Shown: positions 31,585 to 43,500 of the stretch, in pieces | Layout of the letters: the number at the start of each line of letters is the position of its first letter | Numbering within the stretch: the stretch's first letter is position 1 | Source: Gnetum montanum | Lineage: Eukaryota > Streptophyta > Gnetopsida > Gnetales > Gnetaceae | Direction of reading: 5' to 3' | DNA: 64,000 bases | NCBI GenBank assembly: GCA_015680685.1 | Contig: MNCI01034933.1 | Span: forward strand, 35,557 to 99,556 | Notes under the pieces: model-generated | Told to the model about the DNA's origin: nothing | The model's input: only the letters and a program-made list of their open reading frames with translations | Databases searched by the model: none | Made by a program: the position numbers and the translations under genes

Positions 31585-33572
31585 TCATTTTACCAATCTA
31601 GGATTTAACGCATACATCCCAAATTCCTTTAAGTATGACACAAGAGGGCAACATCCCTTGGGATTTTCATATTGGCATATGTCATAACCATCATCATTGA
31701 ACGTAGAATTTGCAACCTCCTCAATTGCTATAGCTTTGCCCTTAGCTTTATGATGTTCATGTTTAGCCTCCTTCTTCTTTCTTCGCTCATGACCAATGCC
31801 TCTTTGATCTCTACTTTTCTTTGTAATCTTTAGAGAAGTTTGGAACTTTTTGTTCAATGAGTCCCACATTTTGCAACCTTAGCCAAAATTTTAGTAATAT
31901 ATTTTTGGATCAATAATGTTCTACTTTGCACCACTTAATTAAGTGGTGCCTCCTCTTTATTTTCACACAAATGAACCTCCCTTTTATGGATGGATGGGTG
32001 CATGTTGCATCCTTCTTCATTTTTCCTTTTTTCTAGCTCTCCCTCCTCTTTAGCCACCCTTTCAATGAGCCTTTGAATTTCATGGACCCTTAACTTAGAA
32101 AGTCTCCCTTGGGCATAGACCCCAAAGGATTCTTCTAGCTTTTGTTCCAAGCCCATCTATGATATGACGTAGCTAATCCCATTGAGAATATCCATGGCTT
32201 GGATAGTAGTGCGATAAAGAGTAGTATCTAGTCATAGTCACATCCAAGGACTCATGAATGCCTTATTTCCACTCTTAGATTTTACTCCTTAAATTAGACA
32301 CTCTAGTGTATGTCTAGTACTTGTCATTAAATAGATCTAATCCCATACTCCATCGTCGAATAGATTCCAGTTCCAAGAACTAGTACTAGCTCTCTGATTC
32401 TTTGATAAGTATCCTTGGGAATAGTTTTAGCTTTTGCCATTTTTTCCACATTCTAAGAGGTGTAGGCATCATGAAAGGCTTACAGGTGATTTTGTGGATC
32501 TAAATTGCATCCTCCTCGAACTTGGGGATATTATTCATATATGACTATTTAATTCGGCTATCCTTCACATTTCTGGTTGGTATCCTAATATCTATTGAAA
32601 TGTTTAACATATTTCCAGTAGCTAGCAGGGGCTCATCATAGACATAGCGGTCTATCATGGCCATGATGCCTATGATGAGTTCTATTGTCCCTTTGTTCTC
32701 TGTGATGGTCATCCCCACATTGCTCATGCCCATGGTCTCTATTGTCTCAAGGAGATCTATAATCATCCCTATCCCATCATTCATCTTCATCATGATTTCT
32801 ATTACCTCTACTTCTCTTTTCTAAGTTGGAGGAGGAAGATGATGAGGATGATGAAGGTGAAGAGTAAGAAAACCAGCACTAGAGCGATGTTATCACCCCC
32901 TCATCTTTGATCCTTACCTTGATTATCATGTTTGTCTTTCTCCTGGTGCTTGTCATTATTCTTGCCTTGGTTATCACCTTTCAATGCTCCTTGATGTTGA
33001 GACCCATTCTTCTCATAACTAGGGTTGTCCACAGTTGATTTCAACTGCTGGTTAAGGGTCTCCTCATTAAGAGGAGGAGGGAGGAGAATCTGTGTATTGG
33101 GAGGCACCCAAAAAGAAGTAATCACCTTCTTTGTACATTTGTAGGAACAAGTGGGTAGGAAACCTTTTACCTTTGAGGCCTCATATCTAGCTTCCTTTTG
33201 TCGATCTTTCTTTTGTTCTGCTTCTATGGAATGATAATCTTGATAAGCATGATCATGAACCTTTTACTCTACATTGAGTCTAGTAATGCCCAATTTGAAG
33301 AGATTTTTTAATAACATTGCTAGAACAAATTGATAGGGAGATAACACCATGTTGTCTTTTATGTTCCTCCATTGTAGCTACTTGTCCTGCTTCACGATGA
33401 AGATGAAATTTGGAGTGTAGGCATCTAGATGAGTATAGATCCCTTTGAATTTTTGGGGCATTGATGTCTTTTGGTCTTCTTGCATTTGATTGGATTCACT
33501 TAGGAATGGCGATGGAGAGTCTTTCCTACGAGAAGAAGCCATATTAGTGATTGTTGTAAAAATAGTGTGCAT
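31585..33572 (-). pseudogene. Element b gag, decayed
   Basis: The minus frame starts near 33,541 (MASSRRKDSPSPFLSESNQ), followed by a Gln/Asn/Lys/Asp-rich hydrophilic region (32,900-33,125), Asp/Ile-rich decayed repeats (32,545-32,790), the capsid end ESFGVYAQGRLSKLRVHEI with RVAKEEGELEKRKNEEG (31,935-32,156), and a knuckle-like YDICQYENPKGCCPLVSYL (31,600-31,700). Elements c and d have the same CDICLYDHPK- and MCANMNILR-type segment. At least six interruptions are present. Confidence 0.75.
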
Positions 33573-33694
33573 TTGTTATTATTCTTTATCTTAATGGTTT
33601 TAATGTTAGGTTCCTTTACATTGTTGTTAGAAGGTTTTACTATCTTTCTTAGGTAGTGCACTTAGCTAAGTAAAGTCTTTGACAACAACGTTAA

Positions 33695-34346
33695 TGATGA
33701 GCGACAAGTAGTCCATATGCCCAACCATACGAATGACAAGTTGCACTAGCAATTTGATCAAATTTGATGGAATTTAGCTCTTTAAATGTAAAATAGTCAA
33801 GGTCATGACTTAAGGATGTGATTGTTGTGTTCTTGGCTTCACTTGTATAAGTGCAAGTGTATGATTAAGTATAAGCCAAGGCACATGATTTTTATTGATT
33901 TTATATTTTATCTAATTTAATCTAAGTGTGAAAAAAGTAATTAATTATGAATTAATCTAATGAACTATCTAATGCCTTAATCTACTTTAAAACATAAGCA
34001 CACCAAAACATAATCTACTTTAATCTATCCAAGAATCTCATCTTTATCGCCAACACATCAAAGTGTTTAGGTACATTGATGCTCAAATAAGGATTCATAC
34101 AATCCTTGAAGTCCTACTATAGGCACTTAGAAAATATTCTTACTTTCATGAAATGATACTACAAGAACTTAGTTACTCTATTGATCCAACAATGCCAAAA
34201 ATGTGGTGGTTATGTGCATTTATATAGGTAAAGATAGACATTGCGTTGATGCATATGCATCAACGCATCAACCCATGCATTGATAGGGATGCATCAACAG
34301 GGATGCATTGATGCATGCCCATTGATGCAGTCCAACTAATGATTCA
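33695..34346 (-). repeat. Element b 5' LTR
   Basis: Starts TGATGAGCGACAAG and contains the conserved CCCAACCATACGAATGACAAG sentence shared with the LTRs of A3, d, e1 and e2, ending ...AATGATTCA. TATA box near 34,217-34,226 (minus CCTATATAAATG). Its U3 (34,230-34,330) is a cluster of GATGCATCAAC/GTTGATGCATC words. Length is 652 bp. A decayed primer site lies at 33,678-33,694. Confidence 0.68.
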
Positions 34347-34439
34347 TTAACTATCAATCAAAAATTTAATCTTTTGACCCTTAAATGATCCTTTTAAAAT
34401 TATTAAAGAAAATTAAAATTTTCTTAAACCTAGCTTTGC

Positions 34440-35640
34440 CGATGTTGAAATCTTTTTCATTGTAGTTGTAGTAGTAGTTTGATTCTTTTCTTTGGCCACA
34501 TTTGCATTAGATTTTTTATTCTTACTTTGATTATTTCTTTGCATTCTTACTCATAATTTGGACAATCCCACTTAAAGTGATCTTTACTACAAGGGAAATA
34601 TTTGGATTGGGTTTTCTTGGTGGGTGTTTCTTTTACTATTGCTTATCAAAGGCTTGTAGTTCATACTTGATTTGATTCCTCATAATTCTTAGTAATTCTA
34701 TATGCTTCATAAACTATTTAGGGATTAAGTGCATATGTCTCTGGACATATTTGTGCATATAGTCCACCAATAAACTTTGAGGCCAACTCTTCCTCATCAT
34801 AGTGCCTTACATATTAAGAGAGATCATAGAATTCCTTATAGTAGTCTTCCACAAATAGTCTACCCAATCTTAATGAATCAAATTGTATTTTATGCTTCTT
34901 GAAAAAGGAATCTCATACAAATTTTTCTATCTTAGTCCATTTGACCATGTTATAAGTCCCATCAAATACTAGGATACAACTTATAAACATTCTTGGCTTG
35001 ATGAATTCAACATATCAAAATAATTCTTCATGGTGTCAAGTTAATCTTTTGCCTTAACACTAGATCTAAGGGCTCCATCATAATGATCTAGTTTTACCTT
35101 TTTGACATGAACCTAGGTTAAGGATTCTCTTGGTGAATTTTACCAATTCTAATAACCCTCACCTTTAGGTTCCATTCTTTATCCTTATGAAGAGATGTCA
35201 AAACCTTGGCATCAAGTAGACATTGATCCCTAGGGGAAATTTTATCTTGGTTCTAGTCTTAATGATGTTGGAAATGATCTTGGTGATAATCCTTAAGGGG
35301 AAATTGATCTTGATTATGGTTTTTGTGTGAATATTGGTTTTGGTTAGGAGTTTGGATTAAATGATTAGTGAATTGCTTCATGGAATTTGTAAAGGAATCC
35401 ATCTTCGCTTGAACTTCTAACCATTTTCCTAATCTCTAGAACAATTTCCTAATTTCTTTGGACATATTTTGCATATTTGTCCTGAATCCTTGCTTTGATT
35501 GGTGGAGTTCCTCTTGGACACCACTAATTTCATTAACTTGTTCTTCAAGTGCATCTATTTGATCATTACCTTGGGACTTCATCATTCTCTAATGCACTAT
35601 CTAGGCTTTGAACATTGATAAGTCGAAGAAATAAGGTAAG
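34440..35640 (-). pseudogene. Decayed Ty3/gypsy gag, another family
   Basis: In the minus strand, across several frames, gag landmarks are visible: a Gln/Asn/His-rich linker (35,220-35,400), an ARHYDEEELAS-like capsid end with GGLYAQICPETYAL (about 34,740-34,800), and a knuckle remnant FPCSKDHFKWDCPNYE (about 34,560-34,620) with its first Cys lost. Frame changes occur every 20-60 codons. It lies outside the b LTR, so it is the older host of b. No pol was found. Confidence 0.5.
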
Positions 35641-37330
35641 GTGATAATTCCTTGGTCCCTATGGTCCTTTTTATGGGCTATGGGGTAGTTAATTGATTCT
35701 GGGGACGGGGTGTTAGAACTACCAAGAATGAATCCTCTCTTCCTAGATCTTTCCATGGAGATTCCATTGGTCATAAAAGACTTGTTCCCTCCAAACTATT
35801 TAATATTCAAGCTTTAACATAGATATCTTATGTTTGGGAATGATGACATAATAATTTTAGAAACTAATTTTTTGTCTTCTATACACTAAATTTGAATATT
35901 CCATTGTGTCTTGAATGTCCAGATGTATTGAAAAAAACTCTTATTTCATTACGATTGGACACCGGAATGAAATATTATGGCAGTTTCAAGTTTTAAAATT
36001 TTACATGTTTTTTAAGACTTCCTCAAAGGTCACCCATCTCATTAGTACTTTAGAACTAGCACACTTAATTACAAAATTTTAATCTAGGTTAGTGTAACTA
36101 TCTCAAATAACAGAATTAAAAAAGTTTTCCATCACCATGAGGCAGACGCCAACAATGCCAGCAATGAGTCATCATCAGCACCTAGGGAGTCATGGAACGG
36201 TGGTGTTGGTAGATATCAAGGTGGCAAACACCTAAAACACTAGGAATCGTTGTCAACAAGTTGGAAATTAGGGAATGGTGGCATCAATGAACACCACAAT
36301 GGCAACCAAAAATGGCACTAGCAATCTTTGTCGGTAAGTGGTGAGGCATGGAATGGCAGCGTTGGTAGATAGTAAGATGGTTGGCACCAATGACATTGGT
36401 GGTCTTTGTTGGTAAGTAGTAATGCATGAAACAGTAGCATCAGTGAAGGACAGTAAGGCACATGGTGTAGAGAAATGAAGACAAGGTGTAGAGAAGTAGC
36501 AATAGACACAAGGTGCAAAGTGACAGTGAGGATTTTGCTCGATTGGCAAGTGAATAGCGTGATGGTAGGCGAATAGTGTAATGGTGGTAATGGCAGGCAC
36601 AATGGCAAACAATGTGGTGGGGATAGCTCAATCAGGCATAGTATTATGGTTGTGTGATGGATGGTGGGAGACACTAGGGTGTCAAGTCATGTTTTGCTTG
36701 GTCAACCCTGCAGTTGACCATGGCATGACTAGTCGACCATGGCTACTAGTTGCAATGCTAAGCAATAGGGATGCAAGACCTTGTCACACAGTAATGCCTG
36801 ACCAGCAAAGTGAAAATTTTTTAAAATTTTTTTTAATGAAATTTAATTAATATTATTTTAATGTAAAAAAAGGTTTGCATTTTTGCAATGATCCGGTGAT
36901 CAGCCAATCAAGCCTTAAAAATCATTCTTAGGAAAGACGAATTCTCAGGTTTAATTCACAATTCAACAAGAAATTTTTTTTACTTTTTTGAAATAAAAAA
37001 ATAAAAATTAAATTTAAATTCTACTTTTCTCATGTTAAAAACTATTAATTTTAATGAACAATGTAGATACCAAGAAATGTGATATCTTCTAAACCATAAG
37101 TTGGATTTTGATGAAATTGGTATCGTTGGAAATGTCTCGAAGTGTACTACATGTTCAGTTGATGGTAACTTCGGTTCATTGACTCTAACAATTAGCAAAT
37201 CAAGAAAGATGATTTTTTATTAAAACTAATTAATAATTAACCACATGTTAACATAAATTATAACTACATTTTTTCCAAGTCGTTTGTGCCTTTAACAATT
37301 ACTAGGGTTTCCAAACTGTCCTTATAAATG
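35641..37330. other. No gene seen; diverged tandem-like tract
   Basis: 35,641-36,110 is AT-rich with no readable frame. 36,140-36,680 repeats a loose sentence (GGCAACAATGG, GCATCAGTGA, GTTGGTAGATA, CTTTGTTGGTAAGT) three to four times; long frames on both strands come from this repetition. 36,790-37,330 is AT-rich without features. Confidence 0.5.
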
Positions 37331-37402
37331 GATGGAAGTAAACTCTTTTCTCAAATCAATCCTTTTTTCCATAGCAAAGAGAATTCTTAGCATAGAAACA
37401 AC

Positions 37403-39470
37403 ATGGCTCCTCCAAAGCATCTTGCTCAATCTTGTCATGTCACCTCACGTAGCTCTACATCTATTTCTATTATTTTACATCAGAATAATGTTGTTGAAGC
37501 CACTTATCAAGTTCATAGCTTGTTAGATGTTAAGGATTTTGAGTTCCTCAAAACTTCTATATTGTCTTAGTTGCTAGTTTTCCATATTTTTAAAACTTCT
37601 TGTTGTAAGGAAATTATAAGGAATTGCTGTAATATTTACTGTTAGTGGGAAAGTTCTTTTTCAAAAATGATTTTTGGAAGTTTAACAATTACTCCTACTA
37701 GTATTAGAATAGCTTTAGGTTTTCATACTAGGGTAGATCCTTAGGTTCCTAACATGAAGTCTCATGAATTGCAAGCTTTTTGTTAAGGAGAATTATTTGA
37801 TTATGTTAAGGATTCTACTCTTACCCAAAAAAATGAATTATGAAGTTGATTTTACAAATGAGGTTAACTATCACCTATGTCAATTTATGTATAACAAAGT
37901 TTTATGGGGTTTTTAGTCTTCCCATCTTAACTCCTACTCCATCTTTCTTCTCCATGATGCAAAAGCTGGTGGAGTATGATTTGTCTCTCTTATATTTCTC
38001 TTTTTTACACCTTGTCATGGAACTAGCCACTACAACTAAGAAGAAACCAGAATAACCTTATACTATATGTTGCATGCATTTACTTATGACCTTAATCTTA
38101 AGTCATGATTTTTTTTACCAGTAGCCTCTATCAATACAATTCCCATTTATACCCTAAATTTCTTGAATAAGAAAGCGTTGTGAGAGCTTAAGTTAAAGGT
38201 TCCAAAAAAAGGTCAAAATGCTCTCACATAGGTCTACAATCTGGAGGGGTCTAATGACGTATAAAATTTAAATTTTTTTTATTTTATATTTTTCTTATTT
38301 TTTAATTATTTATCTTTATGGTGTTTATGTGATAGTGCACTCTAGGTTGTAGACTGAACTAGGGAAAAGTGCTAAGAAGACAACTCCAAGAAGGGATGAT
38401 GTGATATCAATAGAGCTTAGTTCTAAGGTTTTTATCATCAATCACACAATATCATTGTTGTTGTTGTTGTTGTTGTGTGTGTGTATATATATATTATTCC
38501 TAATTTTTGATCAGAAATAATGCATAGAACAAGGTTCTAGCTGAAATATTTTAAATAGTAAGAGAAAGAAAAGAGAAAAGAGCTAGATGTAAGTTAACTA
38601 ATAGTTATCAAATATATGTTTTTTGAATACATCCTCTTTTTTTTTCTTATGTTACTCCACTTTTTGTATTGTAGGTGTACTTGGGTCAAGGGTATTTTAT
38701 TTGAAAGTTGAAGAAGGATTCTCCACATGAGCCTAATTTTGAATGGACTACCACCCCACCTCCAAAACTTCCTCGAGTGCAATCTCCACAGGTGACTCTG
38801 GTGAAGTGTTCCATGCTACTCCTTGGGATAGATGGTGGCTATTGTAGTAAAGGAACTTATTTTTCTTCATAATATGAGTAGTCATATTGCAAAAGCATAC
38901 CCCTCACTCTATTTGTGAGAAGTTTTATCACTTAAGCAAGTTCAAATCTTGTAACTTCAAAAGTGATTATGAATTGGTGTAGGTTGGTCGTTCATTGGCT
39001 TTTCATGTTATCTCTAATGATGGTCTAGAGGTCAATAAGAATCTTAAACAAATCTTATGAGAATTGGAGAGTGCTACTTACTTGGCTCAACACTTCTTAA
39101 ACCATAAGTGCATGCTTCAAATTGAAAATGAGCAACTTTGCATAAGTAATGAATCCTCCTTATTATATATATATGTGCCTAATCTTATCTACACTCTTTC
39201 CATATCCCTCTTCGTGATATATCTTTCTCTTATATTAATAATATTTTTCTTCCACTTTGGCTCTTGAACTATGGTTTTCTTCAATACCAAATGTGACATC
39301 TTGTTCCTGGATGTTGATGAAATACAATCGTTCATTGGCAATCATATAGGCATCAAGAAGACAACAAAAGACGAAGATTAAGTATACACTACAGACTAAA
39401 GCTTCAAAGAAAAAATTTACCTAGCTTACCTTCATTACCAAAGTCAAATTTATTTTTTGAATTTTCATGA
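37403..39470 (+). pseudogene. Plus-strand transposon-type ORF remnant
   Basis: From ATG at 37,403 (MAPPKHLAQSCHVTSRSS) the frame runs with stops: DVKDFEFLKTSIL, then SFSKMIFGSLTITPTSIRIA and LGFHTRVDP, the pattern of the plant transposon/mobile-type domain also seen in exon 4 of the nested gene. After about 37,830 the frame shifts. An intron-like gap lies at about 38,450-38,670 (T/A-rich, then AG before GTGTACTTGGG). A helical part ESATYLAQHFLNHKCML follows at 39,067. No retroelement frame (gag, pol) is near, and no LTR pair was found around it. Confidence 0.4.
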
Positions 39471-39479
39471 ATTAATAGG

Positions 39480-40483
39480 CAATGTATTTTTTTGGCTCCA
39501 ATTTATCCTTATTTACTTTAATTTCCTATATTTTTACTATGGGGAATGACTCCCTAAATTTCCCCAGTCAATCATTCTCTTTAAATTCTAAGGACATACA
39601 TGAATGTAATGATTGGTTTTACTAATAATAAATATTTATTATGAAATTTTCCAAGATCTTTTTATTCTCCTAGCTATTCAACTTCTCCAAAGCTTTTGTT
39701 TCCAACTATTCATTTTCATTAAGTATTTGTTTCTCATCAACATCATTTACCATTATTACTGGATTAGTTTTTAGTATCAAATCATTAATACTATCATTAA
39801 TTATCCTCATTATCAATAATCCCATTAGACCATGACCAAACTACAACGTGTGTATGATTAAATAATAGACCATGACTCATGGTTAGCTTGTGGTCAACCC
39901 AAAAATATTTCCATGAGGTAACCATCACCCCTGGTCAGTTACTTCATCTATGACTATCAAGCATTGCTCAACCATAACTTGTGATCATCAACAATGACCT
40001 GTGTCATTCCTTCAAGACTCATGACCATTTAAGAAAGTAAGATAAACACTCCATGATCCATGGATCAATTATGGTAAGCCATCACAACTTGTGATCGGCT
40101 CATGATATTATTAGAATATTAAACATCTCTACTTCTTATAAACCATGATTCATGGTCCTTTCATAGTTAACAAATCATGACTCATGATGAACTGAATAAA
40201 TTTATTTTTAATCAAAGTTTTTGAGAATTTCATTTTCCCATAGAATGTAAAAGTTATTAACAATTATTTACATCTACTTACTTATCGTAGATCCTTACTT
40301 ATCATCATCATTATCATCTGAGCCTTGTCTCAACAAAGTGGGGCTGGCTGCATGAGTTTAGTTTCGCCATTAACTTCTATGAAGAGCTATATCTTTGTTT
40401 ATTTGTAGTTTCTTCAAATCATCTTCAATTATTTTTTTTCTAGGTCCTTTTTTTTCTTCATTTAGTAGCTTTCTTGTAATAGC
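39480..40483. other. No gene; ACCATGACTCATGGT-type palindrome array
   Basis: 39,835-40,200 holds repeated palindromic words such as GACCATGACTCATGGT, CCATGATTCATGGTC, CATGATCCATGG and CATGACTCATGATG. It resembles the motif arrays in the LTR U3 regions, so it may be an unrecognised LTR piece just upstream of element c. The remainder is AT-rich with nothing recognised. Confidence 0.5.
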
Positions 40484-41428
40484 TGATGAAACATGTTTTT
40501 TCATCTTGTTTGACATTAGGTATCCAACATTGGGGACAAGATGCGACATCGAGTATTTGACGTCAGAGCCCAGAACGTGATGTTAGATATTTTATGTCAC
40601 AGGATTTGGGCTGACCTATAAATATAGCACTTAGGCTCACAATTTTAAGTCAATTTTGAATTAGTTTTTGCATATTTTTTTCATACTTTTGTTAGAGGAG
40701 CCAAATTCTTGTAATTTTATTCTATAATCTTAGAGAATAATTAGTGAGTGCTCATAGAGTGGATCTAAGTTAGTTGTATGAAGTCTTATTTGAATAGTAA
40801 TGTACTTGGACATATTTCATGTGTGGAAATAAGATCAAGATTAATTCTTATTCATTGTAGCACTTTGACTTANCGTGGCAATAAGATCAAGATTAATTCT
40901 TATTCATTGTAGCACTTTGACTTAGATTAGATTTACTTTCCATGCAATTTACTTTTCATATACTTAGTTAATACTTACATTTTCATGCATGTTAATTAAT
41001 TAAGCACATAAGTACAATTGCTTCGAGCATGCGTATGGCTCTTGGTAATCCTAGCAACACTTAACGTTTGGTAATCCAACAATGTTATATGTCTTTAGGA
41101 TATGCATAGGAAGTGGGATCAGATACTTATGTTAGTGTAGTTGGTTATTAATTAGCAATTAGATTAGTTGAATTGATTATAAATTGAGTTTCAACCTATT
41201 ATTAATCGTAGAAAAATAAAATATGAAATAATAAAAATCATATGCCTCACGTTGGACTAAACCATACGTGACAAAGCTACCACTAGTCCAAGTGAGAAGA
41301 TAGTGAACTGCAATGAAGGCATAGCGATCTAGATGCCACAACTGGTCCCATCCATGAAATTCGACTAGCTCATGCATGAATGATAATTATTCGTATGGTT
41401 GGGCATAGGGGTACCTTGTTGCTCATCA
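40484..41428 (+). repeat. Element c 5' LTR and primer site
   Basis: TGATGAAACATG... to ...GCTCATCA, 945 bp; TATA box TATAAATA at 40,617-40,624. Directly after it, 41,430-41,447 reads TAGTGTCGTTGCTGGGGA, 14 of 18 matches to the tRNA-Asp primer site TGGCGCCGTTGCCGGGGA of Athila/Tat elements. An undetermined base at 40,873 is surrounded by a duplicated 47-nt stretch that looks like an assembly artefact. Confidence 0.72.
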
Positions 41429-41582
41429 TTAGTGTCGTTGCTGGGGATGATGCTAGTTATCTAGATTAGTTATATTAGACAAGATGACTGTAAAGGTATT
41501 AATGATCTATCTTTTAGAAAACATTAATATTTTAAGTCACACACAGTATCAGATAAAACCATATCTTCTTCACATAGGATCC

Positions 41583-43500
41583 ATAATGCATCATATGATG
41601 AGAAGACTCATAGGAGAAATGATAGGATATATACTAAAGAAAATTTGAGTGAACAACCTCAAATAGGGGTTTCCTATGCTCATTTAGATCCTTATTACAC
41701 TCAAAGAATACATTCAACTAGTGCAAAAAATCCTAGAGGAGATGGAGTAAGTCCTAGATCAAGGAGGGCCTCAAGGCCTAGGATCTCCTCTAAACCTAGA
41801 GAAGATAAATCAAGGGATGAAGGGGAGAACTATAGAAGCCATGGCAATTCTCCTAGTTCCTCATATTCATCTTCCTCTTCAACATCTAGTTCTAATGAAG
41901 ATGAACATAGTTATAGAGATAGAGCTTCACTATGGGATCGAGATAAAGATAAAAATCAGACCCAAGCGCAAAATCAAAGATATCACACTGAGCATCGACA
42001 AGATCATCATAATCAAAGAAATAGAAATAAAAATTTTCCTCACAACATGTTTGATGACGATGAATCCTTATTGGCCACTAAGAGCTTGATGGAGATCACA
42101 GAGGCAGTTAGGATAGCCCACAAGCATCCCAAGAAAAGTTTCCTACATAGGCTTAATATTAATAATATTCCTAAGTTTATGGAAGGCTATGATTTTGATC
42201 CATAATGTCATCTACAAGTATTCCATGATGCTTGTGCATTATAGAACACTAAAAGTGGGTGACAAAAGCTTAAGCTCTTTCCTAGGACACTAATCAACGA
42301 AGTTGAAAGTTGGTATAGATAGTTGGAATCAAGTTCCATTCACTAGTGGTTCACAATGCTAGAAATTTTCAATGAAAAATACGAAACCTATGTGAGAGTA
42401 TCAAACCTAAGAAAATAAATCCAAGAGTGGAAGCAAGAAAATCATGAATCCTTGGAAGTGGCCTTGGAAAGATACTATTCGCTACTACATAGATGCCTAG
42501 GCCATGGTTTCTTTGAGGAAAGGTAACTTTACCACATTATAGATGGGCTTCATAATGAAATAAGGAAGACCCTTGGGATGTATGCTCTAGGTTAATTATA
42601 TGAGCTATGAACCCATCAGATCAAAGAGTGAATCAAGCATGTAGTGAAAGAAGAAGGAGAGCTATGTAGATGAGAGAATGTAGAGGAAAACAACTAGGAT
42701 TCAACTCTGCAAAAGAAAAGCGTCCATATCTATGATAAGGAAAAAGAGGTAGCTCTTAATGAGGTGATTTTACAATTTTCCTTTCCAATACAAAATTTTA
42801 TCATTGAGATTAAATAAAAGTTGGATAAGATGTCAGAATCAATGAATGAGACAGGTAAAACTTGTAAAGAAATCATAGAGAAGAGAGTAGCGCAAAACAA
42901 ATTAAGTGATCGCAAAAAAAGGAGGAAAAAGAACCAAGAAACAACTAGAAACACTTTTTGGCAAGAAGGGGAAATGGTCATAGAAGAAGAGGCTATAGAC
43001 TCAACCATTGAAGAGGGTAGTGGATGTGACATTTGCCTATATGACCATCCAAAGGCCCATTGCCTAGTCCTATTGCATCTGCATGAGTATTGGGTAGGGG
43101 CATTAAATCCAAAGTTTGTATAGAAGTACATGTCTAGGAGATTTCCTCTTCTGCATAGTAATTTTAGACAACCCCAAAACCAATTGTACTATCTTGGAGG
43201 GACTTATTACTAGCCTTAACACTGGCATCAACTATAGTGGCAACAACCACAGTCATGGGGGAGGATACCACCAAACCAACCCTACCCTTACTAGTAATTG
43301 AACCCATATGAATATTATGTTCAACAATCTATTTTTCCAACTAGTTATACTTCCTCTACCTCAAATCACTACTACCACTCTCTCAAATATCAACATCCTA
43401 CAACATCTTATATGAGGTCACCACCGCACACCTCTCATCCTTTGGCATATCCTCAATATTCTCATACTCACATGCCACTGCTAGCAATATAGGAAGGTTC
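41583..43500 (+). pseudogene. Element c gag
   Basis: Plus frame: a Ser/Arg/Asp-rich head (SPSSSYSSSSSTSSSNEDE at 41,850-41,910), TKSLMEITEAVRIAHKHPKK, FLHRLNINNIPKFMEGYDF to a stop at 42,205, then a decayed capsid (EVESWYR, RYYSLLHRCLGHGF, YHIIDGLHNEI) at 42,300-42,590. A second open part at 42,821-43,123 has RKKRRKKNQETTRNTF and a knuckle-like CDICLYDHPKAHCLVLLHLH. A Tyr/His/Ser-rich tail follows to 43,490. At least five stops are present; it is the best-preserved gag of its group here. Confidence 0.75.

Noticed and set aside
36268-36674. His/Pro/Leu-rich overlapping frames
   Set aside because: Come from a degenerate repeat tract; no conserved motif, two frames of equal quality.
38455-38495. 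GTT and GT/AT microsatellite as a regulatory element
   Set aside because: Simple sequence repeat inside a decayed intron-like stretch; nothing else supports a function.
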